Of a stretch of 64,000 bases of DNA, positions 35,501-44,787 are shown one piece after another. Positions within the stretch are counted from its first letter, which is position 1. The number at the start of each line of letters is the position of its first letter. A program made the translations under genes and the position numbers. Origin of the DNA: Clostridium sp. CAG:221 (GTDB lineage: Bacteria; Bacillota; Clostridia; Clostridiales; Clostridiaceae); contig FR883405.1 of NCBI GenBank assembly GCA_000435835.1, positions 1 to 64,000 of the forward strand, read 5' to 3'. The notes beneath the pieces are model-generated. The model was given only the letters and a program-made list of their open reading frames with translations, was not told the DNA's origin and searched no databases.

Positions 35501-38500
35501 TTAAAGAATTTAAGGAAATGGTAGAATCTCTTCATAAGAATGGTATAAGAGTTGTAATGGATGTGGTATATAACCATACATTTTCAATAGGTGGTGCTCC
35601 TTTTGATGATGTAGTACCAGGTTATTATTATAGAGTTAATGATAGTGGCAAGTACACAAATGGTTCAGGATGTGGTAATGAAGTAGCTTCAGAAAGACCT
35701 ATGGTTAGGAAGTATATTAAAGATTCTGTGAAATATTGGGCACAAGAATATAAGATAGATGGATATAGATTTGACCTTGCAGGACTTATTGATACAACAA
35801 CAATTATTGAGCTTACTAATGAATTAAGAGCAGAAATTGATCCTAATATAATTATCTATGGTGAACCTTGGCAGGCAGGAGGTAGCTCTCTTAGTGCTTC
35901 AATGCAAACACTTAAAGGATCACAAGCTGGAAATGGTTTTGGTGTATTTAATGATAACTTTAGAAATACCATAAAAGGTGGCAGTGATGATGCAACTACA
36001 GGTTATGCTACAGGAGCTTCAGGTAAGGAAGCTGATATAGTAAAAGGTGTAATGGGGTCAATTGATGACTTTACCCAAAATGCCAGTGAAAGTATTAATT
36101 ATGTTACAGCTCATGATAATTTAAATCTTTGGGATAAGATTGTTGTGGCAGCAGGCCTTAATGATGCAGCAGGATTTTTAACACTTCAAGATGGTAAGCT
36201 AAGTGGAGATAGTGCAGATAAGTATTCATCTGTTGATGAAGCTGTTGCAAACAGCAATCCTTATTACATGATAACTGAAGAAAATCCACTTGATAATGAG
36301 TTAGTAAGAAGAAGTGTATTATCTACAGGAATAATCATGACATCTCAAGGAATACCATTTTTCCAAGCTGGAGATGAATTCTTAAGAAGTAAATATGGAG
36401 ATCATAACAGCTATAAGAGTCCAGATGCAATAAACAAAATTAACTGGAGCAATAAAGAAAAGTTTAAGGAAGTATATGATTACTATAAAGGACTTATTGA
36501 ACTTAGAAAATCACATCCAGCCTTTAGGATGAATACAAGAGATGCCATAGAAAGCAATCTTGTAATTTGTAAGAGTGAAGATAATGTAGTAGTTTTTGAA
36601 TTAAAAGATTATGCAAATGGTGATGGATGGAAGAATATTGTTGTAGCTTATAATGGAAATACTTCAGAAGAAAAAATAACATTGCCAGAAAAGGCTAATT
36701 GGAATGTGGTGGCAGATGAATATAATGCAGGTATAGAGGTATTAAATACTTTAGAGGATACTAATACTGCATATGTAGCACCATTATCAATGATGGTGTT
36801 ATATGATGAATCTATTGAAGGTGAAGAGCAAATTCCAACAACAATAGAAGTTGAAAATGAGGAGATTGGAATTAATCCAGGTGGATATAGATTTGTACAG
36901 CCTGTAGTAAGAGATCAAAATAATAGAGTAATAGATAATGCAGATATAGAATGGATAGTATCAGATGATAAAGTTATTTCAGCTGATAAGATTACTGGAA
37001 AGGTAAATGGTTTAGAGTTAGGCATAGCAACTTTAACTTTAAAATGCGGCAATGCTGAAATTGAAGTTAAAGTTAATGTAGAAGAATTAAAAGCCAAGAG
37101 TATTGAGATATATGGTGATGATAAAGTATATGCTACAAAGGAACTTCAATTAGGTCTTAAAGTGAAAGATCAATTTGGACAGGAGATTTATAATTACGAT
37201 GTACAGTGGTCATCTTCTAATGAAGCAATTGCCACAGTAAATGGATTTGGCGTTGTTAAAGGAAAAGCTAAAGGAAATGTAGAAATTACAGCAGTTATTG
37301 ATGGAGCAAGCGCTGTAAAATCTATAACAATAAATAAATATACAAAGAAATATATAGAATTCACTTATGTAAGAGAAGAAGAAGATTATGAGGGATGGAA
37401 TATATGGACATGGCAAACAGGTGTAGAAGATGGGCAAAAAGACTTCCAAGAAGTTAAGGATGGAAAAGCTGTTTGTAAATTTGAAATAGCCCCTGATACA
37501 TCTTCTGTTGGATTCGTTTTAAGAAAAGGTACTGATTGGAATGAAAAAGATCCATATGATTCAGATAGATATATAAGTATAGATCCTTTTATGACCATAA
37601 CAAAAGTTACTGTTACCAGTGGAGTAGGAGAGTTCTTCCAAGTACCAGCCATAGAAAATGCATCAATAAATCAAGGTAAGATAAGTTTTAAATATAGAGA
37701 TGAAGATCTATATGAAAAAAATGCACAAGATACTATTGAAAGGGTAGTCGTTCATGTGGAAAGCCCAAGTGGCATTGTAAATGATTATGATATGGCTTAT
37801 GATGAAAAGAATCAATATTTTGAATATATCCTTGATAATATAGAATCAGGAGTATATAAATATCGTTTTATAGTGACTAAAGATGGAGGAGAAACTTCTA
37901 CTGAAGAATATGAAATAGAATATAAGAAATTAGCTATAGATGTGGCTGCAGATGTTTCATTAAAAGAAGTAAATTATAATCAAAATACTATAGTTAATGT
38001 TTCTTTAAGTGGTGATGATGTATCAAAAGAAAATATTAGAAGTATTTATATGGATTTAAGTAGCCTTGGTATGGCAAGTAAAGTAAATATGAATTTAGAT
38101 TTATTATTTGAAGGAAAAATAAGACAATCTATAGGTGTTAAGGATAGTGTTACTGCTGGAGAAAAAGAAATAAAAGTTATAGTAATTGATAAAAATGGAG
38201 AAGAGCATTGTACTTCTACAAATCTTACTGTAACATCAGTTATTTCTAGTGAAGATGAACTAGATTTTGGCTTTGATGAATCAAGAATATATTTTGTTGT
38301 AACAGATAGGTTCTTTAATGGAGATAGCAGCAATGATGATCCTAATAATATTGGCTATGATAAAGAAAATGCTATGACATATCATGGTGGAGACTTAAAG
38401 GGACTTACTGAAAAAGTATCATATTTAAAGGATTTAGGCATCAATACTATTTGGATTACTCCAATAGTTGAAAATACAGATTTTAATCAAATGTTTGCTA

Positions 38501-39810
38501 GTGGTGGACAGCAATATTCATATCATGGTTATTGGGCAAAAGATTTTGAAAGTCTTGATCCTCATTTAGGTACTTTAGATGATTTAAAGGAATTAATTGA
38601 TACTGCTCATGATAATGGTATAAAGATTATGGTGGATGTAGTTCTTAACCATGCAGGATATGGAATGAAGGAAGTAGAGGAAAATAGTGCAGCACCAAAT
38701 TATCCAACAGATGATGATAGAGCAGCATTTACAGGTATGTTTAGAGAAAAAAGCGGCAGTGATTTTGAAACTGAAGAGGTAAGTGGACTTCCAGACTTTA
38801 GAACAGAAGATCCTGCTGTTAGAGCGCAAATAATAAAATGGCAAAGTGATTGGATAGAAAGAGCAACTACTGATAAAGGAAATACCATTGATTACTTTAG
38901 AGTTGATACAGTAAAACATGTGGATAATGCAACTTTAAAGGAATTTAAGACACAAATGTCAATTATTGATCCAGAGTTTAAAATGATTGGTGAGTATTAT
39001 GGTGCAGACATTAATAATACAGTTGGAAAACTTGATAATGGTGAAATGGATGCATTATTAGACTTCTCATATAAGAATAAAGCTAGAGATTTTGTAAATG
39101 GTAGCATTGAAGAAACATCTAAGTACCTTGATGAAAGGGCAGCACTTATTGACAATACAAATCTTTTAGGACAATTCTTAAGCAGTCATGATGAAAATGG
39201 ATTCTTAGCAACAGTAAATTATGATTTAAATAAGCAGATGATTGCATCAGCTCTTCAAATAACAGATAAGGGAATACCAGTTGTTTATTATGGAGAGGAA
39301 TTAGGAGAATCAGCACTTACTGAAAATGATGCAAATAGATATGATATGCCATGGGATAAATTAGAAGATGAAAATTATTCAGTAATATACAATCATTATA
39401 AGAAACTGTTAAATATCAGAAAAGATTATTCTATGGTTTTTGCTAAAGGTAATAGAAAGACTATAGCTGCCAGTGATGAAGAGGGTTATACAGTATATTC
39501 AAGAAATTACAATGATAAATCTGTTATTGTTGCATTAAATTTAAAAGAAGAAGTTAATGCAGTGACTGTTACTACTTCTTATAAAAAAGGGGATAAACTT
39601 GAAGATTTATATAATGGTAAAGAATATACAGTAGAAAGTGATGGAAAAGTTACCATTGATATACCTGAAACATCAGAAGGAGGAACTGCTGTTTTAACAT
39701 TTAAATCAGCTGCAGATAATACTATAATTACTGTAATTAAAGAACAGGTAGAAAAGGTAATAAGAATAGTTAAAAAGATTATAGAAATTATCTTTGGAAA
39801 ACACAGATAA
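32566..39810 (+). CDS. Secreted bifunctional amylopullulanase (two GH13 domains)
   Basis: 2414 residues; start behind GGAGGGGG. Signal peptide about 1-37. Three X25-type modules follow (about 45-140, 150-240 and 250-345), then a starch-binding GMNGWDNQGIAM module (about 372-460), an Ig-like stretch and a CBM41 (about 545-650; IINYFRPDGNYDSWQLW). The first GH13 (about 740-1400) is a type I pullulanase: YNWGYDPLTYNVPEG, VVMDVVYNHTF, GYRFDLAGLID (nucleophile), IYGEPW (acid/base), TAHDNLN. Two Ig-like Big2 repeats (about 1420-1590), a second CBM41 (about 1594-1690) and further beta modules lead to the second GH13 (about 1905-2330). That one is an alpha-amylase: VVTDRFFNGD, MVDVVLNHAG, YFRVDTVKHVD, MIGEYYG, LSSHDENGF. 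No LPXTG or SLH anchor is seen; the tail is a short amphipathic basic helix. It should cut alpha-1,6 and alpha-1,4 bonds of starch outside the cell. No CGAA sites lie upstream. Confidence 0.92.
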   Translation: MFRGKKKKRKIYLSIITLIVFCLTLVPFPKDALQVQADTVNQKETIATAVVVGDFMDENNLGEDWNPINSLAQMKLYKQDIYEETFKLKPGEYNYKIAMNGSWDESYGDNGENIAIKVTEESYVTFRLNYKEKKVYDSINNPEQFKNKAVVTGNFEGVIEGASNWNVDGDLVLNYIGGGNYLGTFKIAEEARASEHEIEYKIAYNSGWNNGEVADNVKMTIPAGTEEVTFMGNYLENFAVDSISIPTLKNTVSLIGTLRNNENINWAEGNTDYDMYRIDQYTYGYSLKLAAGTYSYKAVVNHSWDGGGIPSSDNKSISLEEDMEVLFIVSLKDEKIIDSVNNYDDILSALDFKEDETPVIPEEPEEVVESPIINEDGTVTFRAAYKGDTLNLVGSMNGWDNQGIAMTKNEEGIFEVTLSLAGGQYEYKYFPTSGSWDNGFLDAGNKNTSNGNSLLNMPGLEIILDDSIEAGSERELKANLYDENGSYTEANPQWELAEEVYGVSIEGSTLKVSKDADESKTIKVKATEGIYTWTKEVTIISSMYTYIINYFRPDGNYDSWQLWLWEPSKNGATYEFNKNDVAEEGFARAEYKFSSNTLNFIVKKGNWEEKDPDIDRTIEVQEGNTVEVWLVSGDENVYYTRDMAETNAKLKAAMADSLDEILVTASAEITDEQLSSFKLMDVEANEEVETEVSRVNENSVMLKLKKKFFRMVASELDATKLYEVSSNDFAAVEVTMRKILNDEKYYYDGNDLGLTYGKNKSSFKVWAPTAKDVSLMLYDDAGKYDSDGYVNNNTKGNEVAMERNDNGVWNVEISEDLNGKYYLYKVSFANGDVNYAVDPYAKAVAANGQRTAIINLDSTDPEGWEKTAKPAFMDMTDAIIYEMHIRDFSISDDSGMSNKGEFQALAEEGTTLSGTDISTGVDHLVDLGVTHVQIQPSYDYGSVNELGSDTQYNWGYDPLTYNVPEGYYSSDAANPEARIKEFKEMVESLHKNGIRVVMDVVYNHTFSIGGAPFDDVVPGYYYRVNDSGKYTNGSGCGNEVASERPMVRKYIKDSVKYWAQEYKIDGYRFDLAGLIDTTTIIELTNELRAEIDPNIIIYGEPWQAGGSSLSASMQTLKGSQAGNGFGVFNDNFRNTIKGGSDDATTGYATGASGKEADIVKGVMGSIDDFTQNASESINYVTAHDNLNLWDKIVVAAGLNDAAGFLTLQDGKLSGDSADKYSSVDEAVANSNPYYMITEENPLDNELVRRSVLSTGIIMTSQGIPFFQAGDEFLRSKYGDHNSYKSPDAINKINWSNKEKFKEVYDYYKGLIELRKSHPAFRMNTRDAIESNLVICKSEDNVVVFELKDYANGDGWKNIVVAYNGNTSEEKITLPEKANWNVVADEYNAGIEVLNTLEDTNTAYVAPLSMMVLYDESIEGEEQIPTTIEVENEEIGINPGGYRFVQPVVRDQNNRVIDNADIEWIVSDDKVISADKITGKVNGLELGIATLTLKCGNAEIEVKVNVEELKAKSIEIYGDDKVYATKELQLGLKVKDQFGQEIYNYDVQWSSSNEAIATVNGFGVVKGKAKGNVEITAVIDGASAVKSITINKYTKKYIEFTYVREEEDYEGWNIWTWQTGVEDGQKDFQEVKDGKAVCKFEIAPDTSSVGFVLRKGTDWNEKDPYDSDRYISIDPFMTITKVTVTSGVGEFFQVPAIENASINQGKISFKYRDEDLYEKNAQDTIERVVVHVESPSGIVNDYDMAYDEKNQYFEYILDNIESGVYKYRFIVTKDGGETSTEEYEIEYKKLAIDVAADVSLKEVNYNQNTIVNVSLSGDDVSKENIRSIYMDLSSLGMASKVNMNLDLLFEGKIRQSIGVKDSVTAGEKEIKVIVIDKNGEEHCTSTNLTVTSVISSEDELDFGFDESRIYFVVTDRFFNGDSSNDDPNNIGYDKENAMTYHGGDLKGLTEKVSYLKDLGINTIWITPIVENTDFNQMFASGGQQYSYHGYWAKDFESLDPHLGTLDDLKELIDTAHDNGIKIMVDVVLNHAGYGMKEVEENSAAPNYPTDDDRAAFTGMFREKSGSDFETEEVSGLPDFRTEDPAVRAQIIKWQSDWIERATTDKGNTIDYFRVDTVKHVDNATLKEFKTQMSIIDPEFKMIGEYYGADINNTVGKLDNGEMDALLDFSYKNKARDFVNGSIEETSKYLDERAALIDNTNLLGQFLSSHDENGFLATVNYDLNKQMIASALQITDKGIPVVYYGEELGESALTENDANRYDMPWDKLEDENYSVIYNHYKKLLNIRKDYSMVFAKGNRKTIAASDEEGYTVYSRNYNDKSVIVALNLKEEVNAVTVTTSYKKGDKLEDLYNGKEYTVESDGKVTIDIPETSEGGTAVLTFKSAADNTIITVIKEQVEKVIRIVKKIIEIIFGKHR

Positions 39811-39833
39811 AATTTTTCAAAGTTTATATTAAA

Positions 39834-39877
39834 AGAAAAGATAACTAGAAAAAGTTTCTAGTTACCTTTTCTTTTTT
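39834..39877 (+). terminator. Rho-independent terminator
   Basis: AGAAAAGATAACTAGAAA pairs with TTTCTAGTTACCTTTTCT (one A-C mismatch), with a T tail. The remaining 230 bases before the next gene are AT-rich, with the CGAA sites at 40057. Confidence 0.88.
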
Positions 39878-40056
39878 ATATGTTAATTAATTCGAAATTA
39901 GTAGCAATATATTATTAATATATGTGTATTTCAAAAAAGTTTTCTGTATAACTTTAAAAAATTACAATTATACCAATAAAAATATGATATTTTCATAAAA
40001 AAATTAGCTAAAAAAGAATAAAGTGAGAAAAATAATATTTTTTGGAAAAAATAACA

Positions 40057-40090
40057 CGAAATATAATTAAAATAGTGTATAATTAGTTCG
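40057..40090. promoter_or_regulatory. CGAA half-site pair upstream of the PHP-domain surface protein
   Basis: CACGAAATAT (CGAA at 40057) and TTAGTTCGG (TTCG at 40087) are inverted and separated by 26 bases, the same gap as between CGAA 23339 and TTCG 23369 upstream of the UshA-like gene. TTAGTTCG is also identical there. A TATAAT at 40062 and another at 40078 are candidate -10 boxes. Confidence 0.4.
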
Positions 40091-40107
40091 GAAAGAGGAG
40101 GGGTATA

Positions 40108-43100
40108 ATGTACAAAAGTAAAAAGAAAAAATTATTAAGTATTTTTATGGCATTTGCATTAGTACTAAATTTAATAGACATACCTCTAATAGCAAATGCC
40201 AGTGAAAATGAAATTGTGGAAGTTTTCAATGAAGGCTTCAGCGGTAACAAGAATCAAATAGCTGCAGGGGAAGGCTGGATTCTTGAACCAAGTAATATGG
40301 GAGGATATGATTCTCAAGGAAACTATGGAAAAGAATCTCCATCAGCAAAGCTTGATAAAAGCGGTAGATATATTGAGACTCCTTCATTTGAACTAGAAAC
40401 AGAAGGTACATTAAGCTTTTGGATAAAAGGTCAAAATGTTAGTGAATCATATTTATCGATCAAAGGGTTGGTAAATGATCAGTGGACTGATCTTTATGTA
40501 TTAAAAGCAGAAGATGGAAGCCTGCCAAATAATGTAGGACAAAAAGTTACATATGAAATCCCTAGAAATGTAACAAAGCTAAGATTAGAATACACTAAGG
40601 TAACAAGCAATGTAACAATAGATGACATTGTGCTTACTACTGTAAAGATTGATGAAGATGAAAAAGGAACTATAAAAATAAGTGATGCTAGAGCTGCAGA
40701 GCTTGGTAGCAGCGTAAAAGTAAAAGGTATAGTTACTTTTAAAGAAGCTTCAGGCAATGGATATAACTATGCAATTCAAGATAAAAGTGCTGGAATTGCC
40801 ATAAGAGGAACTGAAAGTTTAGAAATTGGCGATGAAGTTATAGTTGAAGGAAAGACTTCAGAATTTAAATCTTTAGTGCAAATTCAAAACGAAAGCGTTG
40901 TTGTAAAATCAAAGGGTAATGAGTTGCCAGCACCAAAAGAAGTAACTGTAGCAGATATAATTAATAATAACGGTGGAGAAAACTATGAATCACAAAGAGT
41001 TAAATTCATAGGAGTAAATCTAGGCACAATTAATACTTCAGGAAATACAGTAATGACTGATACTGAAGGTAACAGTATAAATATTTACAAAATTCCAGAA
41101 GGTGTTACTTTTACAAGTGATGAACTAGTAGATGTTGTAGGAATATGTTCACAACATAACAACTATCAAATAATGGTTGTATCAACTGAAGATATAGTTA
41201 AGTCTAGCTTAATTATTGAAGATTTAGAAGGTCCTGAATTAAAGATAGTATCACCAACAGCAACTACAACTAATGCTAAACCAACAATAAAAGTATCTTA
41301 CACTGATATGACAGCTGTAGATTTACAAACAGTAAAATTATATGTTGATGATATAGATGTAACAGCACACTCTAATGTATCAGAAACAAGTGTTATATAT
41401 GTACCAGGTGAAGATTTAAGTGTTGGAACTCATACTATAAAAGTGGAAGCTTGCGATACTTTAGGTTTCAAGAGCGAAGTTAGTGGACAATTTGAAGTTA
41501 GGGAAAAAATCAATACTGATGAATTAAATGTTTATTTTGGACAACTACATTCACATTCAACAAACTCAGATGGTGCAGGAACAGTAGCAGAAGCATATGA
41601 TTATGCAAAAAATGTTGCTGGAGTTGACTTCTTAGCTGTTACAGACCACTCAAATTCATTTGATAACTGTAATGATGCTTCAATGGAAGATGGATCTGCC
41701 AGTGATGAATGGACAAGCTCTAAAGCTTTAGCTGAATCAATGACTGATGAGGAATTCGTTGCAATATATGCTTTCGAGATGACTTGGTCAAATGGTATTG
41801 GACATATAAATACTTTCAATACTCCAGGTTTTGAAAATAGAACAAAGCCAGAATATAAGGCTACAGAAGCTTTACAAAATTACTATAATAAATTAAAGGA
41901 ATTCAGCCAGTCAATATCTCAATTAAACCATCCAGGAGATACTTTTGGAGATTTTAATGATTTCTCTCATTACGATGAAGAAATCGATGCAATTGTAAAT
42001 ATGATTGAAGTTGGTAATGGTGAAGGTCCTGTAAGAGGAAGTGGATATTTCCCTTCATATGAATACTATACAAGAGCATTAGACAAAGGATGGCACGTAG
42101 CTCCAACTAATAACCAAGATAACCATAAAGGTAGATGGGGCAATGCTAATACAACAAAATCAGTTATATTAGCAGAATCGTTAACAGAAGAAAGCATTTA
42201 TGATGCTATGAGAAATTTAAGAGTATATGCAACGGAAGATGAAAATTTAAGCATTAAATATACTTTAAATAACGAAATAATGGGAACTGTATTAAATGAA
42301 AAGCCAGAAGAAGTTAATATCAAGGTAGAAATATCTGATGAAGATGCTGAAAATATTGGAACAGTATCAGTAATTGCTAATGGTGGAAAAGTAGTAGATT
42401 CTAAGAAATTAGATTCAAATAAGGGGACAGTTGAATTTAACTTATCACCAGATTATTCATACTATTTCATTAGAGTAGATCAAGAAGATAAAGACATTGC
42501 AGTAACTGCACCAGTATGGATAGATGAAGTTGAAAAGGCTGGAATAGCACAAACTACAACAAGTACTACAATGCCAATTAAAGGTGAAGAATTTGCTATT
42601 ACATCAAACTTCTTCAACAATGAAAGTTCAGACTTAGAAGTTACTAATATCACTTATTCTATAGGTGGTAAAGTAGTTCATGAAACAAGCAACTCATTTA
42701 AGGTTGATTCTTTAGGTACAGCAAATTATACATTTGATTATACTCATGGAAAAGCAGGTAACTTTAATATTGATGTAAAGGCTACAGCTGTAATCAATGG
42801 AGTAGAAAAAATTTATACTGATGTATTAAAGATTGATGTTAAGGATCCATCAGTGGTAAGCAGAGTTGTTGTAGATGGAACACATTTTAATGATTATGTA
42901 TCAGGATATTATGCAAATAACCTAGGTAATTTTACTACTATAGCTAATAAGGAAAATATTGCAGTTAACATAGAAACAGAAAAAATAACAGATGAAATGT
43001 TAGAAAATACTGATTTATTAGTAATATCAGCTCCAGCAAAGAAAAGTTCAAATGCAAATGGTATAAGTTATCAACCACAAGAGTTCAGTGAAGAATTTAT

Positions 43101-44736
43101 TGAAATGGTAAAAAGATATACTGATAATGGTGGTAGCTTAATAATATGTGGTATAGCTGATTATCAAGATGGTACTGGGGATTATGCAACTTCAACACAG
43201 TTAAATAAATTATTAGCAGGTATAGGAGCTACATCAAGAATTAATAATGATGAAGTTGTTGATGATGACAATAAAGTTAATAGCCAAAACTTTAGATTAG
43301 CATTTACAAACTTCAACATGGAAAATGAATTCTTAGCAGGTGTTGTTGATGGGCAAAAATATAGCTTCTACAATGGATGTTCAGTTTCATTAGACGAGAA
43401 AGCTGTTGAAGAAGGAAAAGCTACTTGGCTTGTAAAGGGTCATGACACAACATATTCTATCGATTCAAATAAAAATACACCAGGTACTAGTGTAGCAAAA
43501 GGTGATGTTGTTGCTTTAGGTATGGAAAAGCTTAATGGTGGCGGAAATATGTTCATAGGAGGAACTATATTTATTTCTGACTTTGAAGTACAAGCATCTT
43601 TAGATAACTACAATGATTTACAATATACAAATTACAATATAGCATTAAATATATTGGATTCAATTAATAGAGAAATAAATGTTTCACCAATTAAAGAAGC
43701 TCATAATGGGGAATTAGGAGATTTCTATTGTGTAGAAGGTTATGTAACAGCTGGTACTCAAGCAGGAAATGCTTTCTTTGATACAATTTATATCCAAGAT
43801 AGTACTGGAGGTATTAATATATTCCCAGTTGCAGGTATCGATTTAAAACTTGGACAAAAAGTTAGAGTAACTGGTCTTGTTAGTGAATACGAAGGTGAAA
43901 AAGAAATAGATTTAGAAACAATAGAATTAATTGATGAAAGTATAAATCTAGTAGATCCAACTAAGCTTTCTACAGGTGATGCAGCTAAGAAAGAAAATGA
44001 AGGATTATTAATTTCAGTAACTGGTAAGGTTGTTGAGATAGGTGAAAATAACAAAGAATACATGATTTTAAATGATGGTTCAGGTGATATTAGAATATTC
44101 TTAAATGGATATGTTGGTGCTAGTGATGGCTCATTAAATGTTGGTGAATTCAGCAGTGATATCAAGCTAGGAGACACAGTTACAGCAATAGGTCTTGGTT
44201 CAACAGATCCATTAGGAGCTAGATTAAGAGTAAGAGACTCAATTGAAGTTAAAAAAGTAGAAGAAGTAGTGAGTAATGAAGCAGTAAATAAAGTAATTGA
44301 ACTAATTGAAGCAATTCCTGAAGAAGTTACTTTAGAATGCAAGGCTCAAGTTTCAGAAGCAAGAAAGGAATATGATGTATTGACTGCGGAAGAAAAAGCA
44401 TTAGTTACTAACTATGAAAAATTAACTAAAGCAGAAGCTGAAATTAAGAAACTAGAAGATGCTAATATTGGTGAAGACAACAATGATCATAACACAGGTA
44501 ATGGCTCAGGTAATAACACTGTTGGAGGAAATACACAAAATGGAAGTCCAAATAATGGCTCTGGTAGCATAACAGTTAATGGACAAAACGGACAAAATGT
44601 AAATAATGGAGATAATCCATCAGTAAGTATCCCTGTAACAGGTGGAACTGATACAACTTTTGTATGTCTATTTGGTTTATTAATTATATCTGCAGGAATA
44701 ATAATAGTAGCTAAAAATAGAAAAAAAGAAGCTTAA
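40108..44736 (+). CDS. Giant multidomain PHP-type (CehA/McbA-like) surface metallohydrolase
   Basis: 1542 residues; AGGAGGGG before ATG 40108. Signal peptide about 1-31 (ends ANAS). Then a beta-sandwich (about 40-175), an OB-fold tandem (about 185-370; VKVKGIVTFKEASGNG, IQDKSAGIAIRG), an Ig-like domain (about 375-465) and a PHP metallohydrolase (about 475-730; FGQLHSHSTNSDGAG, DFLAVTDHSNS, QLNHPGD, NQDNHKGRWG). Next come an Ig-like region, an alpha/beta domain resembling class I amidotransferase-like folds (about 915-1180; LLVISAPAK, GSLIICGIADY), two more OB-fold units (about 1195-1390), a helical module (about 1395-1450; LTAEEKALVTNYEKLTKAEA), an Asn/Gly-rich stalk and IPVTG, a helix and KNRKKEA, a sortase-type end with Ile for Leu. 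OB folds of this kind occur in secreted nucleases. A phosphoesterase acting on nucleic-acid or phosphate esters is likely; the substrate is unknown. Confidence 0.8.
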   Translation: MYKSKKKKLLSIFMAFALVLNLIDIPLIANASENEIVEVFNEGFSGNKNQIAAGEGWILEPSNMGGYDSQGNYGKESPSAKLDKSGRYIETPSFELETEGTLSFWIKGQNVSESYLSIKGLVNDQWTDLYVLKAEDGSLPNNVGQKVTYEIPRNVTKLRLEYTKVTSNVTIDDIVLTTVKIDEDEKGTIKISDARAAELGSSVKVKGIVTFKEASGNGYNYAIQDKSAGIAIRGTESLEIGDEVIVEGKTSEFKSLVQIQNESVVVKSKGNELPAPKEVTVADIINNNGGENYESQRVKFIGVNLGTINTSGNTVMTDTEGNSINIYKIPEGVTFTSDELVDVVGICSQHNNYQIMVVSTEDIVKSSLIIEDLEGPELKIVSPTATTTNAKPTIKVSYTDMTAVDLQTVKLYVDDIDVTAHSNVSETSVIYVPGEDLSVGTHTIKVEACDTLGFKSEVSGQFEVREKINTDELNVYFGQLHSHSTNSDGAGTVAEAYDYAKNVAGVDFLAVTDHSNSFDNCNDASMEDGSASDEWTSSKALAESMTDEEFVAIYAFEMTWSNGIGHINTFNTPGFENRTKPEYKATEALQNYYNKLKEFSQSISQLNHPGDTFGDFNDFSHYDEEIDAIVNMIEVGNGEGPVRGSGYFPSYEYYTRALDKGWHVAPTNNQDNHKGRWGNANTTKSVILAESLTEESIYDAMRNLRVYATEDENLSIKYTLNNEIMGTVLNEKPEEVNIKVEISDEDAENIGTVSVIANGGKVVDSKKLDSNKGTVEFNLSPDYSYYFIRVDQEDKDIAVTAPVWIDEVEKAGIAQTTTSTTMPIKGEEFAITSNFFNNESSDLEVTNITYSIGGKVVHETSNSFKVDSLGTANYTFDYTHGKAGNFNIDVKATAVINGVEKIYTDVLKIDVKDPSVVSRVVVDGTHFNDYVSGYYANNLGNFTTIANKENIAVNIETEKITDEMLENTDLLVISAPAKKSSNANGISYQPQEFSEEFIEMVKRYTDNGGSLIICGIADYQDGTGDYATSTQLNKLLAGIGATSRINNDEVVDDDNKVNSQNFRLAFTNFNMENEFLAGVVDGQKYSFYNGCSVSLDEKAVEEGKATWLVKGHDTTYSIDSNKNTPGTSVAKGDVVALGMEKLNGGGNMFIGGTIFISDFEVQASLDNYNDLQYTNYNIALNILDSINREINVSPIKEAHNGELGDFYCVEGYVTAGTQAGNAFFDTIYIQDSTGGINIFPVAGIDLKLGQKVRVTGLVSEYEGEKEIDLETIELIDESINLVDPTKLSTGDAAKKENEGLLISVTGKVVEIGENNKEYMILNDGSGDIRIFLNGYVGASDGSLNVGEFSSDIKLGDTVTAIGLGSTDPLGARLRVRDSIEVKKVEEVVSNEAVNKVIELIEAIPEEVTLECKAQVSEARKEYDVLTAEEKALVTNYEKLTKAEAEIKKLEDANIGEDNNDHNTGNGSGNNTVGGNTQNGSPNNGSGSITVNGQNGQNVNNGDNPSVSIPVTGGTDTTFVCLFGLLIISAGIIIVAKNRKKEA

Positions 44737-44752
44737 AAAGCTTCTAAGTACC

Positions 44753-44787
44753 AAATAGCCCTTTAATATTAAGGGGCTATTTTTTTA
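44753..44787. terminator. Bidirectional terminator
   Basis: AAATAGCCC / GGGCTATTT with an inner CTT / AAG, then seven T; the minus-strand ytaF gene ends in its T tract. Confidence 0.85.

Noticed and set aside
43788..44342. 184-codon minus-strand open frame
   Set aside because: Antisense of the PHP surface protein gene, with low-complexity Ser/Pro/Leu composition and no ribosome site; the plus-strand protein is clear.
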